DNA of 64,000 nt from Candidatus Aenigmatarchaeota archaeon (GTDB taxonomy: Archaea > Aenigmatarchaeota > Aenigmatarchaeia > QMZP01 > JAFGSV01), in assembly GCA_016931255.1 (NCBI GenBank), contig JAFGFG010000006.1, forward strand, positions 1 through 64,000, written 5' to 3'. Numbering within the stretch: the stretch's first letter is position 1; each line of letters begins with the position of its first letter. Positions 18,114 to 26,223 of this stretch are shown in pieces. The notes under the pieces are model-generated. The model saw only the letters and a program-made list of their open reading frames with translations, made no database searches and was not told the origin of the DNA. A program made the position numbers and the translations under genes.

Positions 18114-19315
18114 GCATTCAGCTTTCCGTAAACACCGTCATATCCTGGTTCGACTTTCATGTTTCCGCTTCTCATCATTGCTATTATATTAGCGGTTTTC
18201 CTGTCTGATGATTTTTCTATTTCATGTTCATCTGCATCAAGGAGAACACTGAATTCAGAGCCGAATCTCTTTATGAGACGATTGTAAGCAGACCACAGTT
18301 TCTTTGACTGCATCTGGCCTGTTCCCATGGAAACGGACAGTATCTCTGTGAGCGGAAGCATTTTACGGAAAGGCACTGAATTTTTCGGGACGTAGCCCTC
18401 CTTCCTGTCGGCAAGCTCCTCAATGCGGCTTAGCACGCCTATTGTCAGCGGCTTCCCGCATTTCGGGCATTTTCCGCGCTTTTTCAGGCTTTCCGATGGT
18501 GAGAGGCATACACCGCAGCCCCTGTGGCCGTCAAAATGGTACTTTCCGTACGAAGGGTCCACCTCAACCGTGCATGTGAAAGTCTTCGGGTTTTTCTCAT
18601 TTATTGCACTCATTACAGAACCGTAGGACACGTCATTCAGGCTGAACACATTCGCCTCGCGGCCTATCCTCCACGGCCAGTATGAATGCGCATCCGAATT
18701 GGACACGAGGGCATACCCGTCCAGCGACGACACCCTCCAGTTCATCTCAGGGTCGCTCGACAGACCAGTCTCTATTGCAAATATGTGTTTGGACTGGTCC
18801 TGAAAGCATTCCTCTATGCTGTCAAATCCTGACTTGGAGCCGAGCACACCGAACCAGGGAGTCCATACATGCGCAGGTATGACTGCAATCTTCTGGTTTA
18901 TTTCCATCAGCGATTCAACCAGCTCTGTGCACGGCATCTTCCCGAATATCGGCCTGCCGTCTGATGCCAGCTTCCCTTTCCTTCCGAGGAGCTCATTTAT
19001 CTGGCCAACTGTATCTAAGTCAGGCGATAATATGACGTTGTGCACTTTCCTCAGCTTACCGCCCTGACTGTATATGTTGGCGACCTCTCCTGAAAGCATG
19101 AAGCTGAATCCGCTGCTGCTCTTCAGGACGCCGGTGCCGTCCTCTGTGAGTGATTTTTTCAGTGTTTCGAGCCATTTTGGATGGGTGAAGTCGCCTGTTC
19201 CTATTATGTCAAGTCCTTTCATTCTGGCATACTTTTCGAGCAGCTCAGGCGATGTATTTTTGCTCGTAGCACGGGAATAAGGCCCGTGTATGTGCAAATC
19301 AGCTATGACTCTCAT
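18110..19315 (-). CDS. Endonuclease Q (PHP-domain DNA repair endonuclease)
   Basis: The 401-residue product begins MRVIADLHIHGPYSRATSKN, a PHP metal-binding motif, followed by GTGDFTHP and later HAHVTPW-like and SNSDAH motifs (VIPAHVWTPWFG, LVSNSDAHSYW). A Cys4 zinc site follows (GCGVCLSP…KCPKCGKPL). This order and length match archaeal EndoQ, which nicks DNA 5' of deaminated bases and abasic sites (family knowledge). The gene starts only 33 bp downstream of a tRNA gene on the same strand. An upstream element (GAATATTT) is short, so co-transcription with the tRNA is possible. Confidence 0.85.
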   Translation of the reverse strand: MRVIADLHIHGPYSRATSKNTSPELLEKYARMKGLDIIGTGDFTHPKWLETLKKSLTEDGTGVLKSSSGFSFMLSGEVANIYSQGGKLRKVHNVILSPDLDTVGQINELLGRKGKLASDGRPIFGKMPCTELVESLMEINQKIAVIPAHVWTPWFGVLGSKSGFDSIEECFQDQSKHIFAIETGLSSDPEMNWRVSSLDGYALVSNSDAHSYWPWRIGREANVFSLNDVSYGSVMSAINEKNPKTFTCTVEVDPSYGKYHFDGHRGCGVCLSPSESLKKRGKCPKCGKPLTIGVLSRIEELADRKEGYVPKNSVPFRKMLPLTEILSVSMGTGQMQSKKLWSAYNRLIKRFGSEFSVLLDADEHEIEKSSDRKTANIIAMMRSGNMKVEPGYDGVYGKLNA

Positions 19316-19362
19316 TAAATATTCTTTGCCTAATGATTAAAATGGGAATGGGCCCGGAGGGA

Positions 19363-19483
19363 TTTTCAGAACCCTTTCCGCACGCATGCGCGGAAAGCGC
19401 TCCCGGAAGTCCGCTCACGCGTTTTTAGTTGCGCTTATTTTCCGGTGCGCGCTTTAGCATGTTTACTTGTGCTAAAGGGTGCT
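19363..19483 (-). other. tRNA-Ile intron 2, T-loop position 59/60, 121 nt
   Basis: A textbook hBHBh' motif is present. T stem GAGGG/CCCTC is the outer helix, TTCA (19489-19486) pairs with TGAA (19368-19365), and bulges AAA and AAT are cut after their second bases. The inner helix is GCACCCTTT against AAAGGGTTC with one mismatch. Excision restores TTCAAAT exactly. The intron body holds further hairpins (TTTAGCA/TGCTAAA; CTTTCCGC/GCGGAAAG). Confidence 0.85.
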
Positions 19484-19504
19484 TTTGAACCCTCGACCTT
19501 CAGC

Positions 19505-19534
19505 TTCTACGCTCAGGGCAAACCCCTGACAGCC
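19505..19534 (-). other. tRNA-Ile intron 1, anticodon loop, 30 nt
   Basis: A relaxed bulge-helix-bulge can be drawn. Exon TTAT (19540-19537) pairs with intron GTAG (19510-19507), with 3-base bulges AAG on both sides (19536-19534 and 19506-19504) cut after the second base. Inside, CAGGG pairs with CCCTG around GTTTG. The boundaries could shift by a base. Confidence 0.65.
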
Positions 19535-19642
19535 TTATAAGACTGGCGCTCTAGCCAAGCTGAGCTACGGGCCCGGTGTTTCAATTGTTCTTGTTGTAGA
19601 ATTTAATTGTTTAGCTTTTTTAAAGATGTTGAGGATGCACAG

Positions 19643-19658
19643 GAAAAGCTTATAAATA
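19643..19658 (+). promoter_or_regulatory. BRE/TATA promoter of the thermosome gene
   Basis: GAAAAGC then TTATAAATA (19650-19658) forms a strong archaeal promoter, about 70 bases before the ATG at 19727. Together with the Shine-Dalgarno GGAAGGGTGA (19713-19722) this gives a leadered mRNA. Confidence 0.7.
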
Positions 19659-19726
19659 AACTATTATTATTACTCTTACGAGCAGCATAGATCATAATAA
19701 TTATATAATTAAGGAAGGGTGATTTA

Positions 19727-21382
19727 ATGAACGGAAATATAGGACAGGGCGGCTATCAGCCGATTTTCATACTACCGGAGGGTACAGGAAGGACAAAGGG
19801 CAGAGACGCCCAGACCAATAACATAGCTGCAGCGAAGCTTGTTGCAGACACTGTAAAGACAACACTCGGACCAAAGGGAATGGACAAGATGCTTGTTGAT
19901 TCTCTCGGCGACATAACCATAACGAATGACGGCGTCACAATTCTTGAGGAGATGCAGATAGAGCATCCAGCAGCAAAGATGATGGTTGAGGTGGCAAAGG
20001 CGCAGAATGAGGCTGTTGGCGACGGAACCACAACCGCGGTTGTGCTTGCTGGTGAACTGCTGAAGAAGGCTGGTGAACTGCTCGAGCAGGATATCCATCC
20101 CATAATGATAACAAAGGGCTTCAAGCTTGCAAAAGAAAGGGCAGTAGAGGTTCTTGAGAAGTACGGCGTCGATGTCACCATGAAGGACGAGAAAGCGCTT
20201 GCGCAGATTGCAAACACGGCAATGACAGGAAAATCAGCAGAAAGAGCATCAGATTATCTTTCAAATTTATGCGTTCAGGCAGCCAAGAAGGTCTCAGAGA
20301 CCGAGAACGGCAGAATAATCGTGGACACTGACAACATCAAGATAGAGAAGAAGCACGGCGGCTCAATATCCGACACGATGCTGATAGACGGGATACTCAT
20401 AGACAAGGAAGTCGTGCATTCGGGTATGCCTAAAATGCTCAGGGACGCCAGGATAGCGCTCATTGACGCGGCAATGGAGGTCAAGGAACTTGAAGGTGAT
20501 GCGAAGATAAGCATCGACTCGCCTGAGAAGATGCAGGCATTCATGAACGAAGAGGAGAATATGATCAAGAAAATCGTGAGTGACGTGGCCAATTCAGGTG
20601 CAAATGTGGTGCTCTGCCAGAAAGGCATAGACGACATGGTTCAGCACTTCCTTTCCAAGAAAGGCGTGATGGCAGCAAGAAGGGTAAAGAAATCCGATAT
20701 GGAGAAGCTTGCCATGGCAACAGGCGCGAAGATCGTAAGCAACATATCAGAGCTCTCGAAGACAGACCTGGGAGCAGCAGGGAACGTTGAAGAAAGGAAA
20801 GTGGGCACAGACAGGATGATATTCGTGGAGAAATGCAAGCAGCCGAAAGCTGTGACCATACTCATAAGAGGCGGCACAGAGCATGTTGTCGATGAGGTCG
20901 AAAGGGCTCTGGAAGACGCAATAAGGGATATAGCGGCAACACTTGAACTCGGAAAGCTCGTGCCGGGAGGCGGCGCATCAGAGATAGAGATTTCAAGGGC
21001 GCTCAGAAAGTATGCTGAATCATTCAGCGGAAGGGAACAGCTCGCAGTACTGGCATTCGCTGATGCAATAGAGGTGATACCAAGGGTGCTTGCCGAGAAC
21101 TCAGGTCTCGACCCCATAGACAAGCTGGCCATGCTCAGGGCTGAGCACGAGAAAGGCAAGAAGTCATCGGGACTGAATGTTTTCACAGGGAGGGTAATTG
21201 ACATGCACAGCGAAGGTGTAGTAGAGCCGCTGAAGATAAAGCTTCAGGCTGTGAAATCCGCCACAGAGGCTGCTGAGATGATACTGAGGATAGATGACAT
21301 AATAGCATCCAGTGGCGGTTCCGGTGGCGCCGGTGGCATGCCACCGATGCCGCCTGGCGGCGGAATGCCCGGCATGATGTAA
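19727..21382 (+). CDS. thsA: Thermosome subunit (group II chaperonin)
   Basis: The 551-residue product is a complete group II chaperonin. The N-terminus ([32 protein letters not shown]) and [15 protein letters not shown] carry the nucleotide-binding motifs, the apical domain lies mid-protein, and [11 protein letters not shown] is near the C-terminal equatorial part. The C-terminus is a Gly/Met/Pro-rich tail ([17 protein letters not shown]). These proteins form double-ring ATP-driven folding chambers. Only one subunit gene is seen in this window. A strong promoter and a Shine-Dalgarno precede it. It is a single-gene unit. Confidence 0.97.
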   Translation: MNGNIGQGGYQPIFILPEGTGRTKGRDAQTNNIAAAKLVADTVKTTLGPKGMDKMLVDSLGDITITNDGVTILEEMQIEHPAAKMMVEVAKAQNEAVGDGTTTAVVLAGELLKKAGELLEQDIHPIMITKGFKLAKERAVEVLEKYGVDVTMKDEKALAQIANTAMTGKSAERASDYLSNLCVQAAKKVSETENGRIIVDTDNIKIEKKHGGSISDTMLIDGILIDKEVVHSGMPKMLRDARIALIDAAMEVKELEGDAKISIDSPEKMQAFMNEEENMIKKIVSDVANSGANVVLCQKGIDDMVQHFLSKKGVMAARRVKKSDMEKLAMATGAKIVSNISELSKTDLGAAGNVEERKVGTDRMIFVEKCKQPKAVTILIRGGTEHVVDEVERALEDAIRDIAATLELGKLVPGGGASEIEISRALRKYAESFSGREQLAVLAFADAIEVIPRVLAENSGLDPIDKLAMLRAEHEKGKKSSGLNVFTGRVIDMHSEGVVEPLKIKLQAVKSATEAAEMILRIDDIIASSGGSGGAGGMPPMPPGGGMPGMM

Positions 21383-21407
21383 CCCTTACTTGACACCGTT
21401 TTTCTGG

Positions 21408-21421
21408 AAAATATTTATATG
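21408..21421 (+). promoter_or_regulatory. TATA box for the pilus-region operon
   Basis: AAAATATTTATATG lies about 23-36 bases upstream of the ATG at 21444. It is the only clear promoter before the coiled-coil and first pilin genes, so it may drive the whole pilus operon. Confidence 0.5.
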
Positions 21422-21443
21422 GGAATTAGTTCAATTAATATAC

Positions 21444-21917
21444 ATGAGTAGCGAAGAGTATGAGGTAATTCCGACTTCTCCCATCAGAAGGCTTGAGAAG
21501 AGGATGGAAAAGATGGAAGACACCTCATCCACGTCGCAGGTACAGAAGCTCATGGAGCAGGTAATAGAGCTCATCAAGAGCAACCAGAGGATAATAGACG
21601 ATGTTGTCAAGGCTAATGCTGAACTAAGGGACGAACTTTCTGCTATTCCCGTCAAGGTCGACAAGCTGCTGGATGCCATGCACGAATTCATGGAGCTTCT
21701 GAGAGAGGCATCAGAGCAGGAGGAAAAAGGCAGTGGTATAGGACCGGAGGCCATGAAGCCGATGGTCGACAAGCTGACAGAGATGGTAAATCAGAATAAG
21801 ATGTCCCTTGAGGCCAACCAGACGATGCTCACGGCCATGGAAACCATAGACAAGCGGCTTAAGAGGCTCTACATGGGCTTTGCCAATACATATGGCGGCG
21901 GGGCTGTTAGAAGGTAA
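21444..21917 (+). CDS. Small coiled-coil protein at the head of the pilus locus
   Basis: The start is placed at MSSEEYEVIPTSPIRRLEKR because the TATA box lies just upstream; a longer frame from 21390 would include the promoter. The 157-residue product is almost all helical, with heptad repeats (about residues 20-85 and 100-145) and no membrane segment. Family not recognised; similar small coiled-coil proteins sit by pilin or archaellum genes in other archaea, so a scaffold or regulator of pilus assembly is an inference. The next gene follows after 27 bp. Confidence 0.65.
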   Translation: MSSEEYEVIPTSPIRRLEKRMEKMEDTSSTSQVQKLMEQVIELIKSNQRIIDDVVKANAELRDELSAIPVKVDKLLDAMHEFMELLREASEQEEKGSGIGPEAMKPMVDKLTEMVNQNKMSLEANQTMLTAMETIDKRLKRLYMGFANTYGGGAVRR

Positions 21918-21944
21918 TATTCGCGTGAAATATGGAGGAATAAT

Positions 21945-22352
21945 ATGAAAAAAGGTATAACGCCAATTATCGCCATAATAGTGCTTCTGCTTATAACAGT
22001 TGCTCTTGCGGGCGCGGCATGGACTTACCTTAGCGGCTACATGACAGGTCTTACTGGAAAAAGCTATGACATCAGGGACGCTTTCTGCGTTCAGGGTGAC
22101 ACAGGCGTGATAATGCTGTCCAATACAGGCACACTCAACATATCTGTTTCGGAGATATCGGTCATAGATATCGAAACCGGACTGGAGGTAAGTGGCGCAA
22201 CATGGACGCTCACAGATGGTGCAACTAGCACAAGTGTGATACCGGTTAATGGCATGGCACGATGGTCTGACGGCGGTACCTGCGGAACGTCATGCTCTTA
22301 CAGGGTAGTCGGCGGCACAGCGAGGGCGCAGGTGGCCAACATAAACTGCTAA
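21945..22352 (+). CDS. Archaeal type IV pilin-like protein (Pilin_N type)
   Basis: The 135-residue protein has a class III signal peptide, MKKG followed by ITPIIAIIVLLLITVALAGAAW. Cleavage after the Gly by an EppA/FlaK-type peptidase would leave a hydrophobic N-terminal helix that builds the filament core. The body is a small beta domain with a Cys pair near the end (GTCGTSC). Start ATG follows GGAGG. This is probably the major pilin of the locus. A T-rich tract follows the stop (22359-22372), so some transcripts may end here. Confidence 0.85.
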   Translation: MKKGITPIIAIIVLLLITVALAGAAWTYLSGYMTGLTGKSYDIRDAFCVQGDTGVIMLSNTGTLNISVSEISVIDIETGLEVSGATWTLTDGATSTSVIPVNGMARWSDGGTCGTSCSYRVVGGTARAQVANINC

Positions 22353-22406
22353 GCAATTTCTTTTTTATTTTACTCATTCTAATTCTATTATATCGGAGTG
22401 TTAGCT

Positions 22407-23054
22407 ATGCTTGCAAGAAAGGCCCAGGTACAGGCAATAACGATGGTTCTCATGGCAGGTGTAGTGATTTCACTTGTTGGTGCCGCATGGTTCTGGGGGA
22501 AGCCGCTGATTGAAAAAAGGAGCACTGCCACTGAAATTGCAACAGCGGAGGAGTTCATTATTGAGCTTGACAGGCAGATAGTCGAGGTCGCGCGTTCAGG
22601 AGGAAGCAAATCTGTCAGGATACCCTCGATTGCAGGCGCATCGCTCTATGTGAATGACACGCAGCTGGCTGCGTTCGGCAATGAGGTCACGTTCTCATTC
22701 ACAACAGATCAGGCAATGATTGAAATGGGCGGGGACAGTGCATCTGTCCCAGTAGAGACATTCGACGAGAACCATGTCGGTTCATATGGAGGCTCGCCGA
22801 GAATAATAACGCTTGACGGCAACGAACTATCTAACAGTCAGTTCAGGATGACGCTGAGGCTCAGGTACAGGCAGCTCGATGATACAACATCAGACAGGGG
22901 ATATCAGATAGTCCTCAATGACGGCGGAAGGGTCACCGACAGGGCGGCAAGCATGGTGACAGTCACTTTCCTTGGAACAGAGACAATAAGCGGTGACTGC
23001 TGCAGCGGAGCCGGAGACACGCTTGAAACCAAAATCAATGTATCGATATCCTAA
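22407..23054 (+). CDS. Pilin-like protein
   Basis: The start is placed at the ATG 22407, with GGAG nine bases upstream. The 215-residue product begins MLARKAQVQAITMVLMAGVVISLVGAAWFWG, a class III-like signal (basic, then hydrophobic helix), followed by a globular domain with beta strands and GDCCSGAGD near the end. Probably a minor pilin. Confidence 0.7.
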   Translation: MLARKAQVQAITMVLMAGVVISLVGAAWFWGKPLIEKRSTATEIATAEEFIIELDRQIVEVARSGGSKSVRIPSIAGASLYVNDTQLAAFGNEVTFSFTTDQAMIEMGGDSASVPVETFDENHVGSYGGSPRIITLDGNELSNSQFRMTLRLRYRQLDDTTSDRGYQIVLNDGGRVTDRAASMVTVTFLGTETISGDCCSGAGDTLETKINVSIS

Positions 23055-23084
23055 AGATTAAAATCACTCAGTGAATATATTCTT

Positions 23085-23498
23085 ATGAAAGGACAAAGCC
23101 GCGTCTTCGAGCAGGTTCTTCTTTTCGGCATCGGTGTTGCAATATTCGTCTCCAGCTTTGCAATATTCCAGATGTACCAGACGGAATACACACTCACAGC
23201 GTCAGATGACCAGATAAGGGGGATAAGGGACCTTGTGTACAACCATATAACAGAGATGACCATAAACGAAGACCTCAATTCAAGCATAGTGATAAAAATA
23301 CCGAAGCAGATAGGAGGAGAAGGGTATAGTATATCAGTTGACGATGACGACCTTACAGTAAGAATGGAAAAGAGCGGGAAGCTCGCATCAACTGAAATGA
23401 CATCACTGAGCATGTTATATTCTTTCTCCGGAGAAACAAGAAGCAGCGGCGGCGAAATTATAATTTATAAGAGGGATTATAATATTATTATAGAGTAA
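23085..23498 (+). CDS. Pilin-like protein
   Basis: The 137-residue product begins MKGQSRVFEQVLLFGIGVAIFVSSFAIFQ: a short basic lead and Gln/Glu at the join, then a hydrophobic helix, as in archaeal class III signal peptides. A small acidic beta domain follows. It ends just before the ATPase gene and is probably a minor pilin. Confidence 0.68.
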   Translation: MKGQSRVFEQVLLFGIGVAIFVSSFAIFQMYQTEYTLTASDDQIRGIRDLVYNHITEMTINEDLNSSIVIKIPKQIGGEGYSISVDDDDLTVRMEKSGKLASTEMTSLSMLYSFSGETRSSGGEIIIYKRDYNIIIE

Positions 23499-23542
23499 CA
23501 GGCATGGATTGGGGCGCGCTGATTCCATGCTGTTGTGATTTT

Positions 23543-25360
23543 ATGAAACTCAGGCTTCCGAAGGTTAAAAAGAAGGTCACAAGCGATACCAAGCCCAGTC
23601 CGAGGAACATTGCAAAACGTCTTCTTATGGGTTATAAATCCAAAAACATGAAGAGGCCAGGCAAGCGGAGACCGCAGGAGTTTCCTGAGGGATACGGGCC
23701 GCCGCTTCCGATAACGCAGAAACTTAACATAGAGCTTGAGCAGAAGGCTGCGCGCGAAGACAAGGGACTTTTCGAGGAGATAAAATCCAATGAAGGCATA
23801 ATGCTTCCAACAGGAAAAAATATACTTCCGGGGGCCAAATTCGACATACTGAATGATTCAGAGGAACTGCGTTCCATAAACATGAAGTACCCTCTCATAC
23901 CACAGCAGCCCACGGAAAATGAACAGGTGATGGCATATGCAAATATCCGCTGGGACAATAACTTAGGGTCGCTGCTGTATAATGTTGTGGAGCCGAAACT
24001 TTCACCGGAAGACATGAAACTCGTTGAGGAGATAAAGAAGGATATAGAGGACAGGCTTGATGTTGATTTCTCAAAGCTTGGTGATGTCAGGGCAAAGAAG
24101 CTTCTGAGCGATGAAATAAAAAACACGCTTGCGAATTTTCCTTCTGTGAGCATGTCCAAGGTACCTGCCATACAATACAATATAGAGAAGGAAATATTCG
24201 GTCTTGGTGTCATAGAGCCGCTGATGAAGGATCCTGAAATAGAGGACATTTCATGCGATGGTGTTAACATACCGATATACATATACCACAGGAATCCGAA
24301 GTTCGGCCCGCTCAGGACAACACTCAGCTTCAGTGATTCAACTGAACTTGACAGGTTCATACTAAAGCTTGCACAGAAATGCGGAAAATCAATATCAGTC
24401 GCAGACCCGCTGCTGGATGCAGCGCTTCCGGATGGTTCCAGGGTGCAGTGCACAATGGGAACAGACATAGCCAGAAGGGGTTCGAACTTCACTATAAGAA
24501 AATTCACGTCATATCCCCTGACGCCGACACACATGATGCATTACAAGGCTGTGGACAGCATGCAGCTTGCCTACCTGTGGTTGGCCATAGAGAATGGGAA
24601 GTCCATACTTATTTCAGGAGGGACAGCAACCGGAAAGACGTCAATGCTCAATGCGCTCTCGCTTTTCATACGGCCAAACCTGAAGATACTGTCAATAGAG
24701 GATACGCCTGAGCTGAGGCTGCCACATACACACTGGATTCCGGAGGTGGCGCGTTCACCTCTCTCGGTAAAGGGCAAGCTTGGAGAAGTCACGCTTTTCG
24801 ACCTGCTTAAATCAAGCCTCAGGCAGAGGCCGGACTATCTGGTTGTCGGCGAGGTGCGGGGAAAAGAGGCCTTCGTGCTGTTCCAGCAGATGGCCACAGG
24901 GCACCCATCGCTTGCCACGATACACGCAGCGTCGCTGACGCAGCTCATAGACAGGCTGGTCACACCTCCAATATCGCTTCCGCCGGCACTCATAGAGAAT
25001 GTTGACATAATCATATTCCTCCAGAGAGTGAAAGTCAATGGAAAGAGCACACGGAGAGCCACGGAGATAATCGAAATAATAGGATTCGAGAAGGACAGGC
25101 CCATCAGCGCAAAGATATTCGAATGGACCGCAGCAAAGGACAAATTCATATCCGAAAGCAGGTCGAAGGTGCTGCAGTCCGTGGCGAGGATGTCAGGTCT
25201 TGAGGAAAACACAGTGCAGGCGGAAATACTAAGAAGGAAAAAGGTTCTTGAATGGATGCTCCAGAGCGAGGTTTATGATTATAATGAGGTTGGGCGGATA
25301 GTGAGTGAATATTACCTTAATCCTGAAAAATTGATGACACTCATAGAAGATTCCGCCTAG
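23543..25360 (+). CDS. Type II/IV secretion-type ATPase (PilB/TadA/FlaI family)
   Basis: The start is placed at MKLRLPKVKKK because GTGATTTT stands directly before this ATG; an upstream ATG at 23504 would add 13 unusual residues (CCCDF). The 605-residue product has a Walker A motif GGTATGKT (about 359-366), an Asp box (IEDTPELRL), Walker B (YLVVGEVRGKE, about 430) and His box (LATIHAAS, about 452). It powers pilus assembly or secretion. It is followed at once by two membrane proteins of the same machine. Confidence 0.9.
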   Translation: MKLRLPKVKKKVTSDTKPSPRNIAKRLLMGYKSKNMKRPGKRRPQEFPEGYGPPLPITQKLNIELEQKAAREDKGLFEEIKSNEGIMLPTGKNILPGAKFDILNDSEELRSINMKYPLIPQQPTENEQVMAYANIRWDNNLGSLLYNVVEPKLSPEDMKLVEEIKKDIEDRLDVDFSKLGDVRAKKLLSDEIKNTLANFPSVSMSKVPAIQYNIEKEIFGLGVIEPLMKDPEIEDISCDGVNIPIYIYHRNPKFGPLRTTLSFSDSTELDRFILKLAQKCGKSISVADPLLDAALPDGSRVQCTMGTDIARRGSNFTIRKFTSYPLTPTHMMHYKAVDSMQLAYLWLAIENGKSILISGGTATGKTSMLNALSLFIRPNLKILSIEDTPELRLPHTHWIPEVARSPLSVKGKLGEVTLFDLLKSSLRQRPDYLVVGEVRGKEAFVLFQQMATGHPSLATIHAASLTQLIDRLVTPPISLPPALIENVDIIIFLQRVKVNGKSTRRATEIIEIIGFEKDRPISAKIFEWTAAKDKFISESRSKVLQSVARMSGLEENTVQAEILRRKKVLEWMLQSEVYDYNEVGRIVSEYYLNPEKLMTLIEDSA

Positions 25361-25368
25361 TGATCAGT

Positions 25369-26214
25369 ATGTTCAAGGACTTGTCAGTTAAGATTTTCGG
25401 AGGGGTGATTGCGCCTTACATGGACTCTTTTGAGCCACTGGAAGTCAAAATCAGGAGTGCCCAGCTGAAATACACGCTGAAAGAGTACCTTTCGATAACG
25501 CTGTTCTCAACACTCATATTATTCATGTGCGCTATGCTTGCTGGTTCTTTCTTTGTCACATTCGTGACAGGCGGTGCACTTTTCTCGTACACTTTCTCAA
25601 TAATCATATCTTTTCTGGTTTCAGGCGTGACATTCATAGCATTTTACTGGTACCCGAACATAAGGTCCAAGAGCATTGAATCTGAGGTGGAAAGGGACAT
25701 CCCATTCGCAGTGGCATCAATGGCTGCAGCGTCAAGCGCGGGAACCCATCCTGCTGAGATATTCAAGATGCTTTCGATAAGAGAGAGCGTCATCGGGGAG
25801 GATGCAAAGAGAATATACAGGGATGTGAAGATGTTCGGAACTGACATATCATCAGCCCTTGCAAAGGTTGCAAACAGGACGCCTTCACTTGCGTGGTCGG
25901 AGATTCTCTGGGGGCTTGTCACAACAATAACAACCGGCGGTGACACATACAAGTACCTTCAGGACAAGACGCACGACAGCATGCAGCAGTACAGGCGGAT
26001 GCTCGAATCATATTCAAACCAGATAAACTTCTATACAGAGATTTACATAACAATGATAATAGTCGGAACGCTGTTTTTCATAGTGCTTTCATCTGTGATG
26101 TCTCCTCTTGTCGGAGGTGACATTCTCCTTGTCCAGACATTCCTTGTGTTCTTCTTCGTTCCGCTTACATCAATAGGTTTTATTGTACTGCTTAAGGGAC
26201 TTTCACCGCTTTGA
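25369..26214 (+). CDS. Pilus assembly membrane protein, TadB/TadC (T2SSF) type, first copy
   Basis: The start is placed at ATG 25369 with GTGAT just upstream (overlapping the ATPase stop area). The 281-residue product has paired membrane helices near the start (about 45-100) and at the C-terminus (about 225-280). Between lies a cytoplasmic helical part with the T2SSF-like pattern VERDIPFAVASMAAASSAGTHPAEIF. It is one of the two platform proteins that work with the ATPase. Confidence 0.82.
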   Translation: MFKDLSVKIFGGVIAPYMDSFEPLEVKIRSAQLKYTLKEYLSITLFSTLILFMCAMLAGSFFVTFVTGGALFSYTFSIIISFLVSGVTFIAFYWYPNIRSKSIESEVERDIPFAVASMAAASSAGTHPAEIFKMLSIRESVIGEDAKRIYRDVKMFGTDISSALAKVANRTPSLAWSEILWGLVTTITTGGDTYKYLQDKTHDSMQQYRRMLESYSNQINFYTEIYITMIIVGTLFFIVLSSVMSPLVGGDILLVQTFLVFFFVPLTSIGFIVLLKGLSPL

Positions 26215-26223
26215 GGGATTGAT

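Larger units (their letters stand above)
19349..19574 (-). tRNA. tRNA-Ile (anticodon UAU) with two introns
   Basis: Read on the minus strand, the exons are 19574-19535, 19504-19484 and 19362-19349, and give a 75-base tRNA. The acceptor GGGCCCG pairs with CGGGCCC, then discriminator A; no CCA is encoded. D stem GCTC/GAGC, anticodon loop CTTATAA, variable AGGTC, T stem GAGGG/CCCTC and T loop TTCAAAT. The anticodon stem CCAGT/GCTGA has one C-A mismatch at 27-43 and one T-G pair. Intron 1 (30 nt) is at 37/38-38/39 in the anticodon loop and intron 2 (121 nt) splits the T loop at 59/60. The UAU anticodon rests on the intron 1 call; no other reading restores the stem. A TATA-like TTTAAAAAA lies about 40 bases upstream. 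Confidence 0.82.

Noticed and set aside
19501-19540. Long variable arm of a class II (Leu/Ser) tRNA
   Set aside because: The hairpin TCAGGG/CCCTGA would leave about 20 unpaired bases before the T stem, and AGGTC is a normal short variable loop. An intron explains it better.
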